From NCBI GenBank assembly GCA_030592025.1, contig JAUUZX010000008.1, positions 1 to 11,865 on the forward strand: a DNA stretch of 11,865 nt, read 5' to 3'. Source of the stretch: a bacterium. GTDB lineage: Bacteria > Krumholzibacteriota > Krumholzibacteria > LZORAL124-64-63. The notes under the pieces are model-generated. The model worked only from the letters and a program-made list of their open reading frames with translations, made no database searches and was not told the DNA's origin. Position 1 is the first letter of the stretch; the number at the start of each line of letters is the position of its first letter. A program made the position numbers and the translations under genes. Positions 1 to 5,586 of this stretch are shown here, in pieces.

Positions 1-1658
1 ATCGTATTCATGGCGGCCATCTGGCCACCAGCGCTGCTGGTCGGGGTCATCTTGGTCTGGAAGTACATGGCGACGGACATGAGGATGGGCAGCACATTGA
101 GATCCGCGCCCAGAATCGGCAGCGCAAAGGGCAGCTGCATGATGGCGTCGGGCTGGGACAGGTCCTTGATCCAGAGCACGAAGGGTTGGCCGCGCAGGTC
201 GATCGTGTGGCTCAGCGCCTGATAAAGGGCGATGAACACCGGCGATTGCACGAGCAGCGGTAGGCACCCGGAGAGAGGATTCACCTTCTCTTCCTTGTAG
301 AGCCGCATCGTCTCCTGGTTCAACTTGTCCTTGTCGTTCTTGTGCTTCTCCTGCAGCACCTTCAACTTCGGCTGCAGTTCCTGCATCTTCTTCATGGACT
401 CGGTCGAGGTGCGTGTCAGGGGGTAGAACGCGAGCTTCGTCAGCACCGAAAAGATGATGATGATCAACCCGTAGTTCGAGATGTACCTGTGCAGGTACGC
501 CATGCCCCAAAGCACGACCTCGGAGAGTGGCCGGAACAGTTTCCAGCCCAGGTCCATGGACTTCTCCAGGCCTTGATCGTAGGTCGTGAGCAGTTCGGTC
601 ACTTGCGGACCGATGTAGAGATCGAGGCGCGCGAAGGCGATGTCGCCACCCACGCCGGGGCGGGCCGGCACATCGATGACCCAGGACTGGTTGTTCGTGT
701 CCTGGTCACCACTCAGCCGGATCGTTCCCTCGACCGGTTCCCCCTGCTCCTGGGGAACAATGCCAATGACGGTGAAGTAGCGGCTCTGCAGCCCGGCGAA
801 ATGCACCGAACCACGCCAGCGTCCCTCCACCTTCTCCACGTCCTTCTTCAAGCCCGTGCGCGTCTTGTAGAGGTAGTCCTCGCCGATGCGAGCGACCGAG
901 CGCATGGACGGCTCCTCCATCTTTTGCACCCGCTCCGTGGCGACGATGCCCTGGTTCCAGCCGAACCGGAACTCATCGGGGCGGCCCAACAGTTCGAGGG
1001 CGCGGCGGGAAGGGCCGCCATCGACGGCGATGAGGGTGTGGGTGATCTCGATACCATAGGTGTCGGGATCGAAGACGAGGGTCTTGCGCAGCTCCATGCC
1101 TCCGGCCAGGGAGACGAAGAGGTCAAGGCTGCGCGGTCCCGCCCCTTCCGTCACATCGAGAGTGGCGGTGTTGGTCCTGTAGACGATCGCACCCAGGTCC
1201 AGCTCGCCGTTGCGGAACAGGACGGCGTCCTCGCTGAATTCCAGGATCTCCTCGGGCACCAGCTTCACCGGGCCGCCCAGCCAGCTGTCGTGCTCGAGCC
1301 CTTCCCAACTCGTGATGCGGCCACCGAGGGTGCTGATGGTGAGCTGGTACAGGGGCGTCGTGACGGAGAGCGTCCGCTCCGGGCCCTCACCCACGACCTG
1401 CAGAGCCTCGGCCCCTGATGTGAATTCCCCGCTGACGGCGGTCCCCATCGCCGGATCGACGGTCGGTGCCGACCGGTCGGGGCGACTGGCCGGGCTCCTC
1501 AGCGGTTCATCCCGGGGCTCGTCGGTCATGGCAGCGGCGGGGACGTTCTCCGCGATCGCCGCGGTCTCGTCCTTGCCGTAGAATTTTTCCATCAGCATCT
1601 GGGAGCCGATGAGGATCAGGAAAATGAGGCCAAACGCCGCAAACGTGCGCCTATCCAT
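1..1658 (-). CDS. yidC: YidC/Oxa1-family membrane protein insertase (3' end outside window)
   Basis: YidC inserts and folds inner-membrane proteins, alone or with SecYEG. The frame is open for 552 codons from an ATG at 1658 and runs off the window edge, so the C-terminal end is missing; the E. coli protein has 548 residues. Visible in order: an N-terminal membrane anchor (about residues 6-23), an Ala/Pro/Asp-rich linker (30-75), a large beta-rich P1-type periplasmic domain (about 94-360), then the conserved insertase core. Core landmarks are [20 protein letters not shown] around 396-414, the charged coiled loop C1 ([11 protein letters not shown]), and [14 protein letters not shown] from residue 460. 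A Lys (408) sits where E. coli has the groove Arg366. The ATG is supported by a GGAG at 1668-1671, 9 nt upstream, and it overlaps the end of yidD by 8 nt, which suggests translational coupling. The P1 domain implies a diderm cell. Identification is secure. Confidence 0.97.
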   Translation of the reverse strand, partial: MDRRTFAAFGLIFLILIGSQMLMEKFYGKDETAAIAENVPAAAMTDEPRDEPLRSPASRPDRSAPTVDPAMGTAVSGEFTSGAEALQVVGEGPERTLSVTTPLYQLTISTLGGRITSWEGLEHDSWLGGPVKLVPEEILEFSEDAVLFRNGELDLGAIVYRTNTATLDVTEGAGPRSLDLFVSLAGGMELRKTLVFDPDTYGIEITHTLIAVDGGPSRRALELLGRPDEFRFGWNQGIVATERVQKMEEPSMRSVARIGEDYLYKTRTGLKKDVEKVEGRWRGSVHFAGLQSRYFTVIGIVPQEQGEPVEGTIRLSGDQDTNNQSWVIDVPARPGVGGDIAFARLDLYIGPQVTELLTTYDQGLEKSMDLGWKLFRPLSEVVLWGMAYLHRYISNYGLIIIIFSVLTKLAFYPLTRTSTESMKKMQELQPKLKVLQEKHKNDKDKLNQETMRLYKEEKVNPLSGCLPLLVQSPVFIALYQALSHTIDLRGQPFVLWIKDLSQPDAIMQLPFALPILGADLNVLPILMSVAMYFQTKMTPTSSAGGQMAAMNT

Positions 1659-1926
1659 GGGCGGATTCTCCGTGGGTGGGGGTCGTGGATGTGAGGGGCA
1701 AGGCGGGGCCGGATGCCGGCGGCACCGGATCCACCCCACCGGGATGCCAGGGATGACACCGCGCCACGCGGCGTACTGTCAGCCACATGCCGCGCCAGAG
1801 GCCGTGGGACCGTAGTGCCTCTGCGCCGTAGGCGGAGCACGTCGGGTGGAAACGGCATGTCGACGGCAAAAGCGGCGACACCAAGCGCCGGTAGGTCATG
1901 ATGAACAGGTATGGCAAACGCCACAT
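1651..1926 (-). CDS. yidD: Membrane protein insertion efficiency factor YidD
   Basis: YidD is a small protein that assists YidC-dependent membrane insertion at the inner face of the cytoplasmic membrane. The 91-residue product shows both family hallmarks: an N-terminal [20 protein letters not shown] segment with the paired cysteines, and the [14 protein letters not shown] signature. Its length is close to that of E. coli YidD (85 residues). The C-terminal tail after the signature is Pro/Thr/Ser-rich and looks poorly conserved. ATG 1926 is chosen because it places the usual short N-terminal hydrophobic stretch ([14 protein letters not shown]) before the cysteine motif; the Shine-Dalgarno in front of it is weak. 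The stop codon lies inside the start region of yidC, fitting a cotranscribed yidD-yidC pair. The gene is separated from rnpA by about 150 nt, more than is usual for this cluster. Confidence 0.95.
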   Translation of the reverse strand: MWRLPYLFIMTYRRLVSPLLPSTCRFHPTCSAYGAEALRSHGLWRGMWLTVRRVARCHPWHPGGVDPVPPASGPALPLTSTTPTHGESAHG

Positions 1927-1983
1927 AGAATACCCGTTGGCACCCCCGCCCCTGACAGGATTTACAGGATGGGGCGTTCAGGC

Positions 1984-2031
1984 ACCGGTTCGGCGTGGGT
2001 TGTTCCGAGAACGTCGGGGCGGCGAACCGGT
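1984..2031. repeat. 9-bp perfect inverted repeat in the rnpA-yidD spacer
   Basis: ACCGGTTCG at 1984-1992 is matched by CGAACCGGT at 2023-2031, with 30 nt between the arms. Inside the loop, GTTC and GAAC flank a CGA and could form a second small stem. No T-run follows on either strand, so this is not a classical intrinsic terminator. It could be an RNA processing or stability hairpin between rnpA and yidD in the leftward transcript, or chance. Function unknown. Confidence 0.4.
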
Positions 2032-2076
2032 CAATCGGTCGGCGCCTCGTGGTCGGGCGGGGTTGAGCTGCGGCGG

Positions 2077-2478
2077 TCAGCCGGCCAGCAACTCCTCGAG
2101 CTCCCGTTGAACGTCCTGGGCTTTCGCTGACAGAATGCGCTGCCGCGCCACCAAGACGATCCAGAGTCCCCCATCCCCGGCCGGGCCGCCGTCTGGGGCG
2201 CCCTTCTCCGGAAAAAACCGCGCGCGTGCGCCGTGGATCACCTCGGGTCGGTCCAGAATGCCCTCTCGCAGGGCTATTCGAAGCAACCGCTTGGCCCGGT
2301 TTCGTTTCACGGCGTTGCCGACTTTGCGGCTCGCCACGACGGCTCGGGCGGTGTCCTCGGCAGGAAAAAGGTAAACCACAAGCAGGCGCCCAACCATCTT
2401 GGCGCCGCGCTCGTAGACCTTGTGAAAATCCGCTTTATGATTCAAAGACCGCCATTGGGCGCGGTCCCGATCAATCAC
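2077..2478 (-). CDS. rnpA: Ribonuclease P protein component
   Basis: RnpA is the protein subunit of RNase P, which removes 5' leaders from tRNA precursors together with the RnpB RNA. Counting from GTG 2478 the protein has 133 residues. The N-terminal RSLNHKADFHKVYERG matches the family opening (R-L-x3-x-DF-x-x-V-x-x-x-G), and the RNA-binding signature SRKVGNAVKRNRAKRLLR lies at about 50-67, with the RNR at 59-61. The C-terminal WIVLVAR strand and the amphipathic helix ending in RELEELL are also present. A Gly/Pro/Asp-rich insert (about 84-104) lengthens the loop before the last strand. I chose GTG 2478 because it lies 1 nt after the rpmH stop, fitting coupled translation, and gives a normal N-terminus. 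The frame is open back to ATG 2568 inside rpmH, so a start there would add 30 residues. Identification is secure; the start is uncertain. Confidence 0.93.
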   Translation of the reverse strand: MIDRDRAQWRSLNHKADFHKVYERGAKMVGRLLVVYLFPAEDTARAVVASRKVGNAVKRNRAKRLLRIALREGILDRPEVIHGARARFFPEKGAPDGGPAGDGGLWIVLVARQRILSAKAQDVQRELEELLAG

Positions 2479-2479
2479 T

Positions 2480-2614
2480 TCAGGCCGAGATGCGCTTGCG
2501 GCCCTTGGCCCGGCGCCGTTTGAGGACCAAACGGCCAGCCTTCGTCGACATGCGCTTACGGAAGCCATGGCGGCGGGCCCTCTTCAAATTGCTGGGTTGG
2601 AACGTCCGCTTCAC
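2480..2614 (-). CDS. rpmH: 50S ribosomal protein L34
   Basis: L34 is a tiny, very basic protein of the large ribosomal subunit. The 44-residue product opens with [20 protein letters not shown] after a GTG-encoded initiator and ends in [12 protein letters not shown]. This is the canonical L34 sequence at full family length, and every conserved block is present. The GTG start at 2614 follows AAAGGAGAG with about 5 nt spacing, a strong ribosome binding site. The gene is read away from the origin and leads the rpmH-rnpA transcript. A consensus sigma-70-type promoter lies 36-64 nt upstream. Confidence 0.98.
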   Translation of the reverse strand: MKRTFQPSNLKRARRHGFRKRMSTKAGRLVLKRRRAKGRKRISA

Positions 2615-2649
2615 GGATCTCTCCTTTGGGTTTCTTGTTCAGCCGCGAA

Positions 2650-2678
2650 AGAGTAATGAACTTGGCCGCGAGTGTCAA
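2650..2678 (-). promoter_or_regulatory. Predicted sigma-70-type promoter of rpmH-rnpA
   Basis: Read on the minus strand, a perfect TTGACA (2678-2673) is followed after 17 nt by TACTCT (2655-2650, 3 of 6 consensus bases). The expected transcript starts about 30 nt ahead of the L34 start codon. A 5-bp inverted repeat, GTGTC/GACAC (2672-2676 and 2684-2688), overlaps the -35 element. A weak DnaA-box-like TTATCCCCG at 2693-2701 lies just upstream. Prediction by inspection only. Confidence 0.6.
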
Positions 2679-2846
2679 GAAAAGACACGGGGTTATCCCC
2701 GATCCCGGGCGGTCACCCGGACGATCCGACGTCCAGGATCTCCCGCGGCCACCCCTGTCGCCCAGGGTGTGAATAGGCGACCTCAAAACGTATCTCTTTT
2801 CTTTGAACCACGTTAAGAATCCGCCGAAAAAAACGACAGAAAGGGC

Positions 2847-2875
2847 TTGCCGCACCCGACCCTGCGTGATAATTT
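2847..2875 (+). promoter_or_regulatory. Weak candidate dnaA promoter
   Basis: TTGCCG (2847-2852) and TAATTT (2870-2875) are separated by 17 nt; an overlapping GATAAT lies at 2868-2873. Transcription from here would cross all three strong DnaA boxes before reaching dnaA, which would allow autoregulation. A second possibility is the better -10-like TATTAT at 2992-2997, which has no good -35 element and lies just before the third box. Neither is convincing alone. Confidence 0.3.
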
Positions 2876-2911
2876 CGCCACACGGTGACGATAACAAACG
2901 GGAGAGCCATT

Positions 2912-2949
2912 AAAGTTATCCACAGGCGACAAGATGTGTGGATAACTTT
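2912..2949. repeat. 13-bp perfect inverted repeat carrying two consensus DnaA boxes
   Basis: AAAGTTATCCACA (2912-2924) and TGTGGATAACTTT (2937-2949) are exact reverse complements separated by 12 nt. Each arm contains a perfect TTATCCACA DnaA box, at 2916-2924 on the plus strand and 2937-2945 on the minus strand. The box centres are 21 bp apart, about two helical turns, so two DnaA molecules would bind on the same face in opposite orientation. This is the strongest DnaA target in the window. Confidence 0.9.
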
Positions 2950-3013
2950 TCTTTCCCTGCTTCCGTCCTCACCTAAATCGATGTCCTTACTTATTATAGG
3001 GCACATGCTCCCC

Positions 3014-3022
3014 TGTGGAAAA
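3014..3022 (-). promoter_or_regulatory. DnaA box, one mismatch
   Basis: TGTGGAAAA on the plus strand reads TTTTCCACA on the minus strand, one base from the TTATCCACA consensus. It covers the upstream in-frame GTG at 3015 and ends just before the ATG at 3024. That supports translation of dnaA starting further down and places the box in the 5' leader, where DnaA could repress its own gene. Confidence 0.65.
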
Positions 3023-3065
3023 CATGGGTGAGAACGGCTGGGTATTGAGCGAACGAGGGGGAACC

Positions 3066-4442
3066 GTGCCGGCGACCGTGACAAATCTGGATTCCCATTG
3101 GCCGGAGATCCTCGACACGGTGCGGCTGCGCGTCGGCCAGCAGACCTTCCAGACCTGGTACAAGCCCCTGACCCCTTTGAGCGCCAAGATTGGCGATCTG
3201 CGCATCGCCTGCCCCAACCATTTTTTCCGCGACTGGTTCAGCGAGCACCAGCTTCATCATCTGAATGACGCCGGCACCGCGTACTTCGGGCGTGAGATCC
3301 TGTTCCAACTCATCGTGAACGAAGACGCGGTCGTGCCCCTGCCCATCCCCGAACCGCCGATTCCGGAGCCCCGGGCCCCGGTCGCCTCCGCCATCGACAC
3401 GGCCCCCCGGATGAGCAGCAACCTCAACCCGGACTACACCTTCTCCACTTTCGTGGTGGGTAACGGCACCGACCTGGCGTTCGCCGCGGCCAGCGCCATT
3501 GCGGACAACCCCGGGCACCACTTCAACCCGTTGTTCGTCCACGGGGGCGTCGGCCTGGGCAAGACCCACCTCATGCAGGCCATCGGCAACAGGATCGCCG
3601 CGCAGCACCCTCATTACCGGATCTGCTACACGACCGCCGAGAACTTCATGAACGACCTGGTGAAGTCCATCCAGGAGAACCGCACGCCCGACTTCAAGTT
3701 GCGCTACCGCAGCATGGACGTGCTGCTCGTGGACGACATCGCCTTCATGGCCGGCAAGGAGTCCACCCAGGAAGAGTTCTTCCACACCTTCAACGCCCTT
3801 TACAACCTGAAGAAGCAGATCGTCTTCACGAGCGACCGCTCACCGAAGGAGATCACCAGGCTGGAGGAGCGTCTGCGCTCACGGTTCGAGTGGGGCCTCA
3901 TCGCGGATATTCAGCCGCCGAACCTCGAGACGCGCATCGCGATCCTGAAACGCAAGGTCGACATCAACAACATCTATATCACCGACGACGTGATCGAGTT
4001 CATTGCAGAGAACATCACCGACAACATCCGCCGCCTCGAGGGGGCGCTGGTTCGTTTGCTGGCGTTCGCGAGCCTGACCGGTCGTGAGATCTCTTTGGAA
4101 ATGGCCTCCGAGGTTCTCTCCTCTTATTTCCAGAGCAACTCCGCCGGACCGGTGAAGATCGCCGACGTCATGGAGGTCGCCGCCGACGTCCATGGCTTCT
4201 CGGTCGATCAGTTGAAGTCCAAGCGACGCACCCAGGACCTGGCCCGGGCCCGTCAGATCGCGATGCACCTCGCCCGCGAATTGACCGGCGCCTCCCTCAA
4301 CCAAATCGGTCGCGCCTTCGGTGGACGCGATCACTCGACCGTGGCTTACGCCTGCCAGAAGATCTCCACGGAGATGGCGAAGGACCCCCGCTTCCGGGGT
4401 GCCGTGCGCGACCTCATGGACCGGGTCCGCCAACGCAACTGA
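3066..4442 (+). CDS. dnaA: Chromosomal replication initiator protein DnaA
   Basis: DnaA is the AAA+ ATPase that binds DnaA boxes, melts oriC and recruits the helicase machinery. From GTG 3066 it has 458 residues. Domain I (about 10-90) includes WPEILDTVRLRVGQQTFQTWYKPL. A Pro-rich linker, domain II (about 91-120), follows. The AAA+ core has Walker A GGVGLGKTH at 160-168, Walker B LLVDD at 220-224, sensor I FTSDR at 254-258, an arginine-finger region RLEERLRSRFEWGL at 265-278, and sensor II NIRRLEGAL at 320-328. Domain IV carries the basic loop KSKRRTQDLARAR and the DnaA signature GGRDHSTV at 419-426. GTG 3066 is preferred because GAGGGGG (3055-3061) lies just upstream and the protein then begins close to domain I. 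The frame stays open to GTG 3015 and ATG 3024, but the first lies within a DnaA box and neither has a good ribosome binding site. Only 8 nt separate the stop from the next gene. Confidence 0.98.
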   Translation: MPATVTNLDSHWPEILDTVRLRVGQQTFQTWYKPLTPLSAKIGDLRIACPNHFFRDWFSEHQLHHLNDAGTAYFGREILFQLIVNEDAVVPLPIPEPPIPEPRAPVASAIDTAPRMSSNLNPDYTFSTFVVGNGTDLAFAAASAIADNPGHHFNPLFVHGGVGLGKTHLMQAIGNRIAAQHPHYRICYTTAENFMNDLVKSIQENRTPDFKLRYRSMDVLLVDDIAFMAGKESTQEEFFHTFNALYNLKKQIVFTSDRSPKEITRLEERLRSRFEWGLIADIQPPNLETRIAILKRKVDINNIYITDDVIEFIAENITDNIRRLEGALVRLLAFASLTGREISLEMASEVLSSYFQSNSAGPVKIADVMEVAADVHGFSVDQLKSKRRTQDLARARQIAMHLARELTGASLNQIGRAFGGRDHSTVAYACQKISTEMAKDPRFRGAVRDLMDRVRQRN

Positions 4443-4450
4443 GCCACGTC

Positions 4451-5212
4451 ATGAGCGCCTACCATTTCGACGACGCCCTCTTCGGACCCTCCATCACGCA
4501 TCTGCTCGCCCACGCCCGACCGGCGCCGGGCGAAGATGTGCTCGACCTGGCCTCGGGCAGCGCCATCGTGGGTCGCCGGGCAGCGACCATCATCGGCCCC
4601 GACGGTCACATGACCTCGCTGGACATCGGTCCCAACATCCTGCGCAAGGCCCGCTCCCTCCATAACGCGACGACGCCGGCAGCCTGGGTCCGTGGCGACG
4701 CGGTCCACCTGCCCTTCGCGGCGAGGGCCTTCGATCTCGTCCTGTGCCATCAGGGGCTGCAGTTCTTCTCCGACCGCGCAGGGGCGGCCCGTGAGCTGCG
4801 CCGTGTGCTGCGGGAGGGGGGGAGGGCCGCCATCATGACCTGGACCCGGCTCGAGGATTGTCCGTTCTACCACGCGCTCCACGAGGCCATCACCATCCAC
4901 CTGGGCGACGGTGCCGCGGGTTTCGTCCGCCAACCCTTCTCCCTGCCCGGTGCCGACGAGTTGCGTGAGGTTCTGGGGACCGCCTTCACCGAGGTAACGA
5001 CGACCCGCCTCGAGGTCACCACGGTCCATCCCTCCGTCGCCGCCTTCGCCACCTTCTTCCTGTCCTACATGCCGAAGCGTCTCGCCGCCCGTAAGGAGGT
5101 CGCGAACGCGACACCCGCCATTGTCCGTCAGATGGAAGACGCCCTGGCGCCCTGGTGCGCAGACGGCGAACTGCAGGCAACCATCCCCGCCCACATCACC
5201 TCGTGCCGCTGA
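4451..5212 (+). CDS. Class I SAM-dependent methyltransferase, substrate unknown
   Basis: This 253-residue protein has the Rossmann-type methyltransferase fold of the Methyltransf_11/UbiE-like group. The SAM-binding motif I is VLDLASGSAIV at 30-40, the acidic residue that binds the SAM ribose is D58 in SLDIGPN, and motif III is RGDAVHLPFA at 81-90. Motif IV is AFDLVLCHQGLQFF at 93-106, followed by LRREGGR-type LREGGRAAI near 120-128. The third glycine of the usual GxGxG is Ala38. The C-terminal part (130-253), normally the substrate side, shows no motif that identifies a substrate, and nothing marks it as a DNA methyltransferase (no DPPY-type or Pro-Cys motif). It starts 8 nt after dnaA with no obvious ribosome binding site, so it is probably coupled to dnaA. 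Its position between dnaA and dnaN is unusual. Small-molecule methylation is as likely as any link to replication. Confidence 0.88.
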   Translation: MSAYHFDDALFGPSITHLLAHARPAPGEDVLDLASGSAIVGRRAATIIGPDGHMTSLDIGPNILRKARSLHNATTPAAWVRGDAVHLPFAARAFDLVLCHQGLQFFSDRAGAARELRRVLREGGRAAIMTWTRLEDCPFYHALHEAITIHLGDGAAGFVRQPFSLPGADELREVLGTAFTEVTTTRLEVTTVHPSVAAFATFFLSYMPKRLAARKEVANATPAIVRQMEDALAPWCADGELQATIPAHITSCR

Positions 5213-5275
5213 ACATCCCCAACCCTGCGGGACCTGATCGCCCCCCTCCGGCGCCGGGTTGCAGCCCTGTTTTAT

Positions 5276-5314
5276 GGGGGATAAACCTGGGGATACATGG
5301 GGGGTTTCCGGGGG
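5276..5314 (+). other. Four-run G-rich tract, possible G-quadruplex
   Basis: Runs of 5, 4, 6 and 5 guanines occupy 5276-5280, 5289-5292, 5299-5304 and 5310-5314, separated by loops of 8, 6 and 5 nt. One loop is slightly longer than the usual 7-nt limit for prediction. The tract lies between the methyltransferase and dnaN and is single-stranded-competent in RNA or in the rightward fork's lagging template. Folding is inferred, not shown. Confidence 0.5.
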
Positions 5315-5330
5315 AAGACCGTCAACCTTT

Positions 5331-5376
5331 CGGGTACTGTTTTACCCGGTGGGGAGAAGCCGGGGTTAGTACCCCG
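5331..5376. repeat. Two adjacent perfect hairpins with related GGGT/ACCC stems
   Basis: Hairpin 1 is CGGGTA (5331-5336), a 6-nt loop, and TACCCG (5343-5348). Hairpin 2 is CGGGGT (5361-5366), loop TAGT, and ACCCCG (5371-5376). The stems resemble each other and related GTTACCCC/GGGGTTAC words recur downstream (about 5389-5425). No T-run follows either, so these are not standard terminators. They may be protein-binding sites or RNA structure in the dnaN leader. Confidence 0.55.
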
Positions 5377-5460
5377 CGGTCTCCCAAAGTTACCCCACGC
5401 CCATGCGTCTCCAAACCAGGGGTTACGGCCACGCCAAGACCTTTCCGGGACTTATACCCG

Positions 5461-5469
5461 TTATCCACA
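5461..5469 (+). promoter_or_regulatory. Perfect DnaA box upstream of dnaN
   Basis: TTATCCACA matches the consensus in all nine positions. It lies 42 nt ahead of the -35 element of the predicted dnaN promoter and is followed by the AT-richer stretch up to about 5515. A two-mismatch copy, TTATCCAAG, is at 5498-5506 in the same orientation. Either origin activity or regulation of dnaN by DnaA would fit. Confidence 0.75.
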
Positions 5470-5510
5470 ACCCCTACATCATCAACAGTTTCTATCTTTA
5501 TCCAAGATAC

Positions 5511-5539
5511 TTGATCATGAGGGGGGCATCGCCTATCAT
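5511..5539 (+). promoter_or_regulatory. Predicted sigma-70-type promoter of the dnaN operon
   Basis: TTGATC (5511-5516, 4 of 6) and TATCAT (5534-5539, 5 of 6) are separated by the optimal 17 nt. The expected start near 5546 gives a leader of about 40 nt before dnaN with the ribosome binding site well placed. It would drive dnaN-recF-dciA-gyrB and possibly gyrA. Confidence 0.6.
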
Positions 5540-5586
5540 GGCCATCCCGCGTGAGACCGTGAACCACCTGACCGGAGGATCCCAGT

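Larger units (their letters stand above)
2615..3065. other. oriC: Putative chromosomal replication origin (oriC) between rpmH and dnaA
   Basis: This 451-nt noncoding spacer divides leftward genes (rpmH, rnpA, yidD, yidC) from rightward ones (dnaA, dnaN, recF, gyrBA), the layout expected at a bidirectional origin. It contains two perfect TTATCCACA boxes in inverted orientation (2916-2924 and 2937-2945) and a one-mismatch box (3014-3022, TTTTCCACA on the minus strand). Weaker two-mismatch candidates lie at 2693-2701 and 2886-2894. Between the box pair and the third box are a pyrimidine-rich run (2946-2972) and a short AT-rich patch (about 2985-2998), a possible unwinding element. There is no long AT-rich tract, so part of the unwinding function may lie elsewhere, for example upstream of dnaN. 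The origin assignment rests on context and boxes; the exact boundaries are unknown. Confidence 0.75.
5213..5586. other. 374-nt spacer before dnaN with origin-like and regulatory signals
   Basis: No convincing gene lies here. From left to right it holds a GC palindrome CCGGCGCCGG (5248-5257), four G-runs on the plus strand (5276-5314), two perfect 6-bp hairpins (5331-5348 and 5361-5376), a perfect DnaA box (5461-5469), a degenerate one (5498-5506), a good promoter (5511-5539) and the dnaN ribosome binding site (5574-5578). The second half is markedly more AT-rich than the genes. Together these suggest either a second sub-region of a bipartite origin or a DnaA-controlled dnaN operon promoter. 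No clear intrinsic terminator follows the methyltransferase, so dnaA transcripts may read through. Confidence 0.7.

Noticed and set aside
342..1418. 358-codon open frame on the plus strand
   Set aside because: It lies antisense to yidC. The yidC frame has recognisable motifs throughout, while this one is His/Leu/Gly/Asp-rich as expected from reading high-GC codons backwards.
2713..3084. 123-codon minus-strand frame across the origin spacer
   Set aside because: It crosses all three DnaA boxes and the dnaA start region and has no ribosome binding site or family resemblance.
5248..5274. Possible intrinsic terminator after the methyltransferase
   Set aside because: CCGGCGCCGG is a loopless palindrome, and the GGG/CCC stem before TGTTTTA is only 3-4 bp, too weak to call.
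5297..5554. 85-codon plus-strand frame in the dnaN spacer
   Set aside because: It starts within the G-run tract without a normal leader, spans the hairpins, DnaA box and promoter, and has a low-complexity Pro/Gly/His composition.
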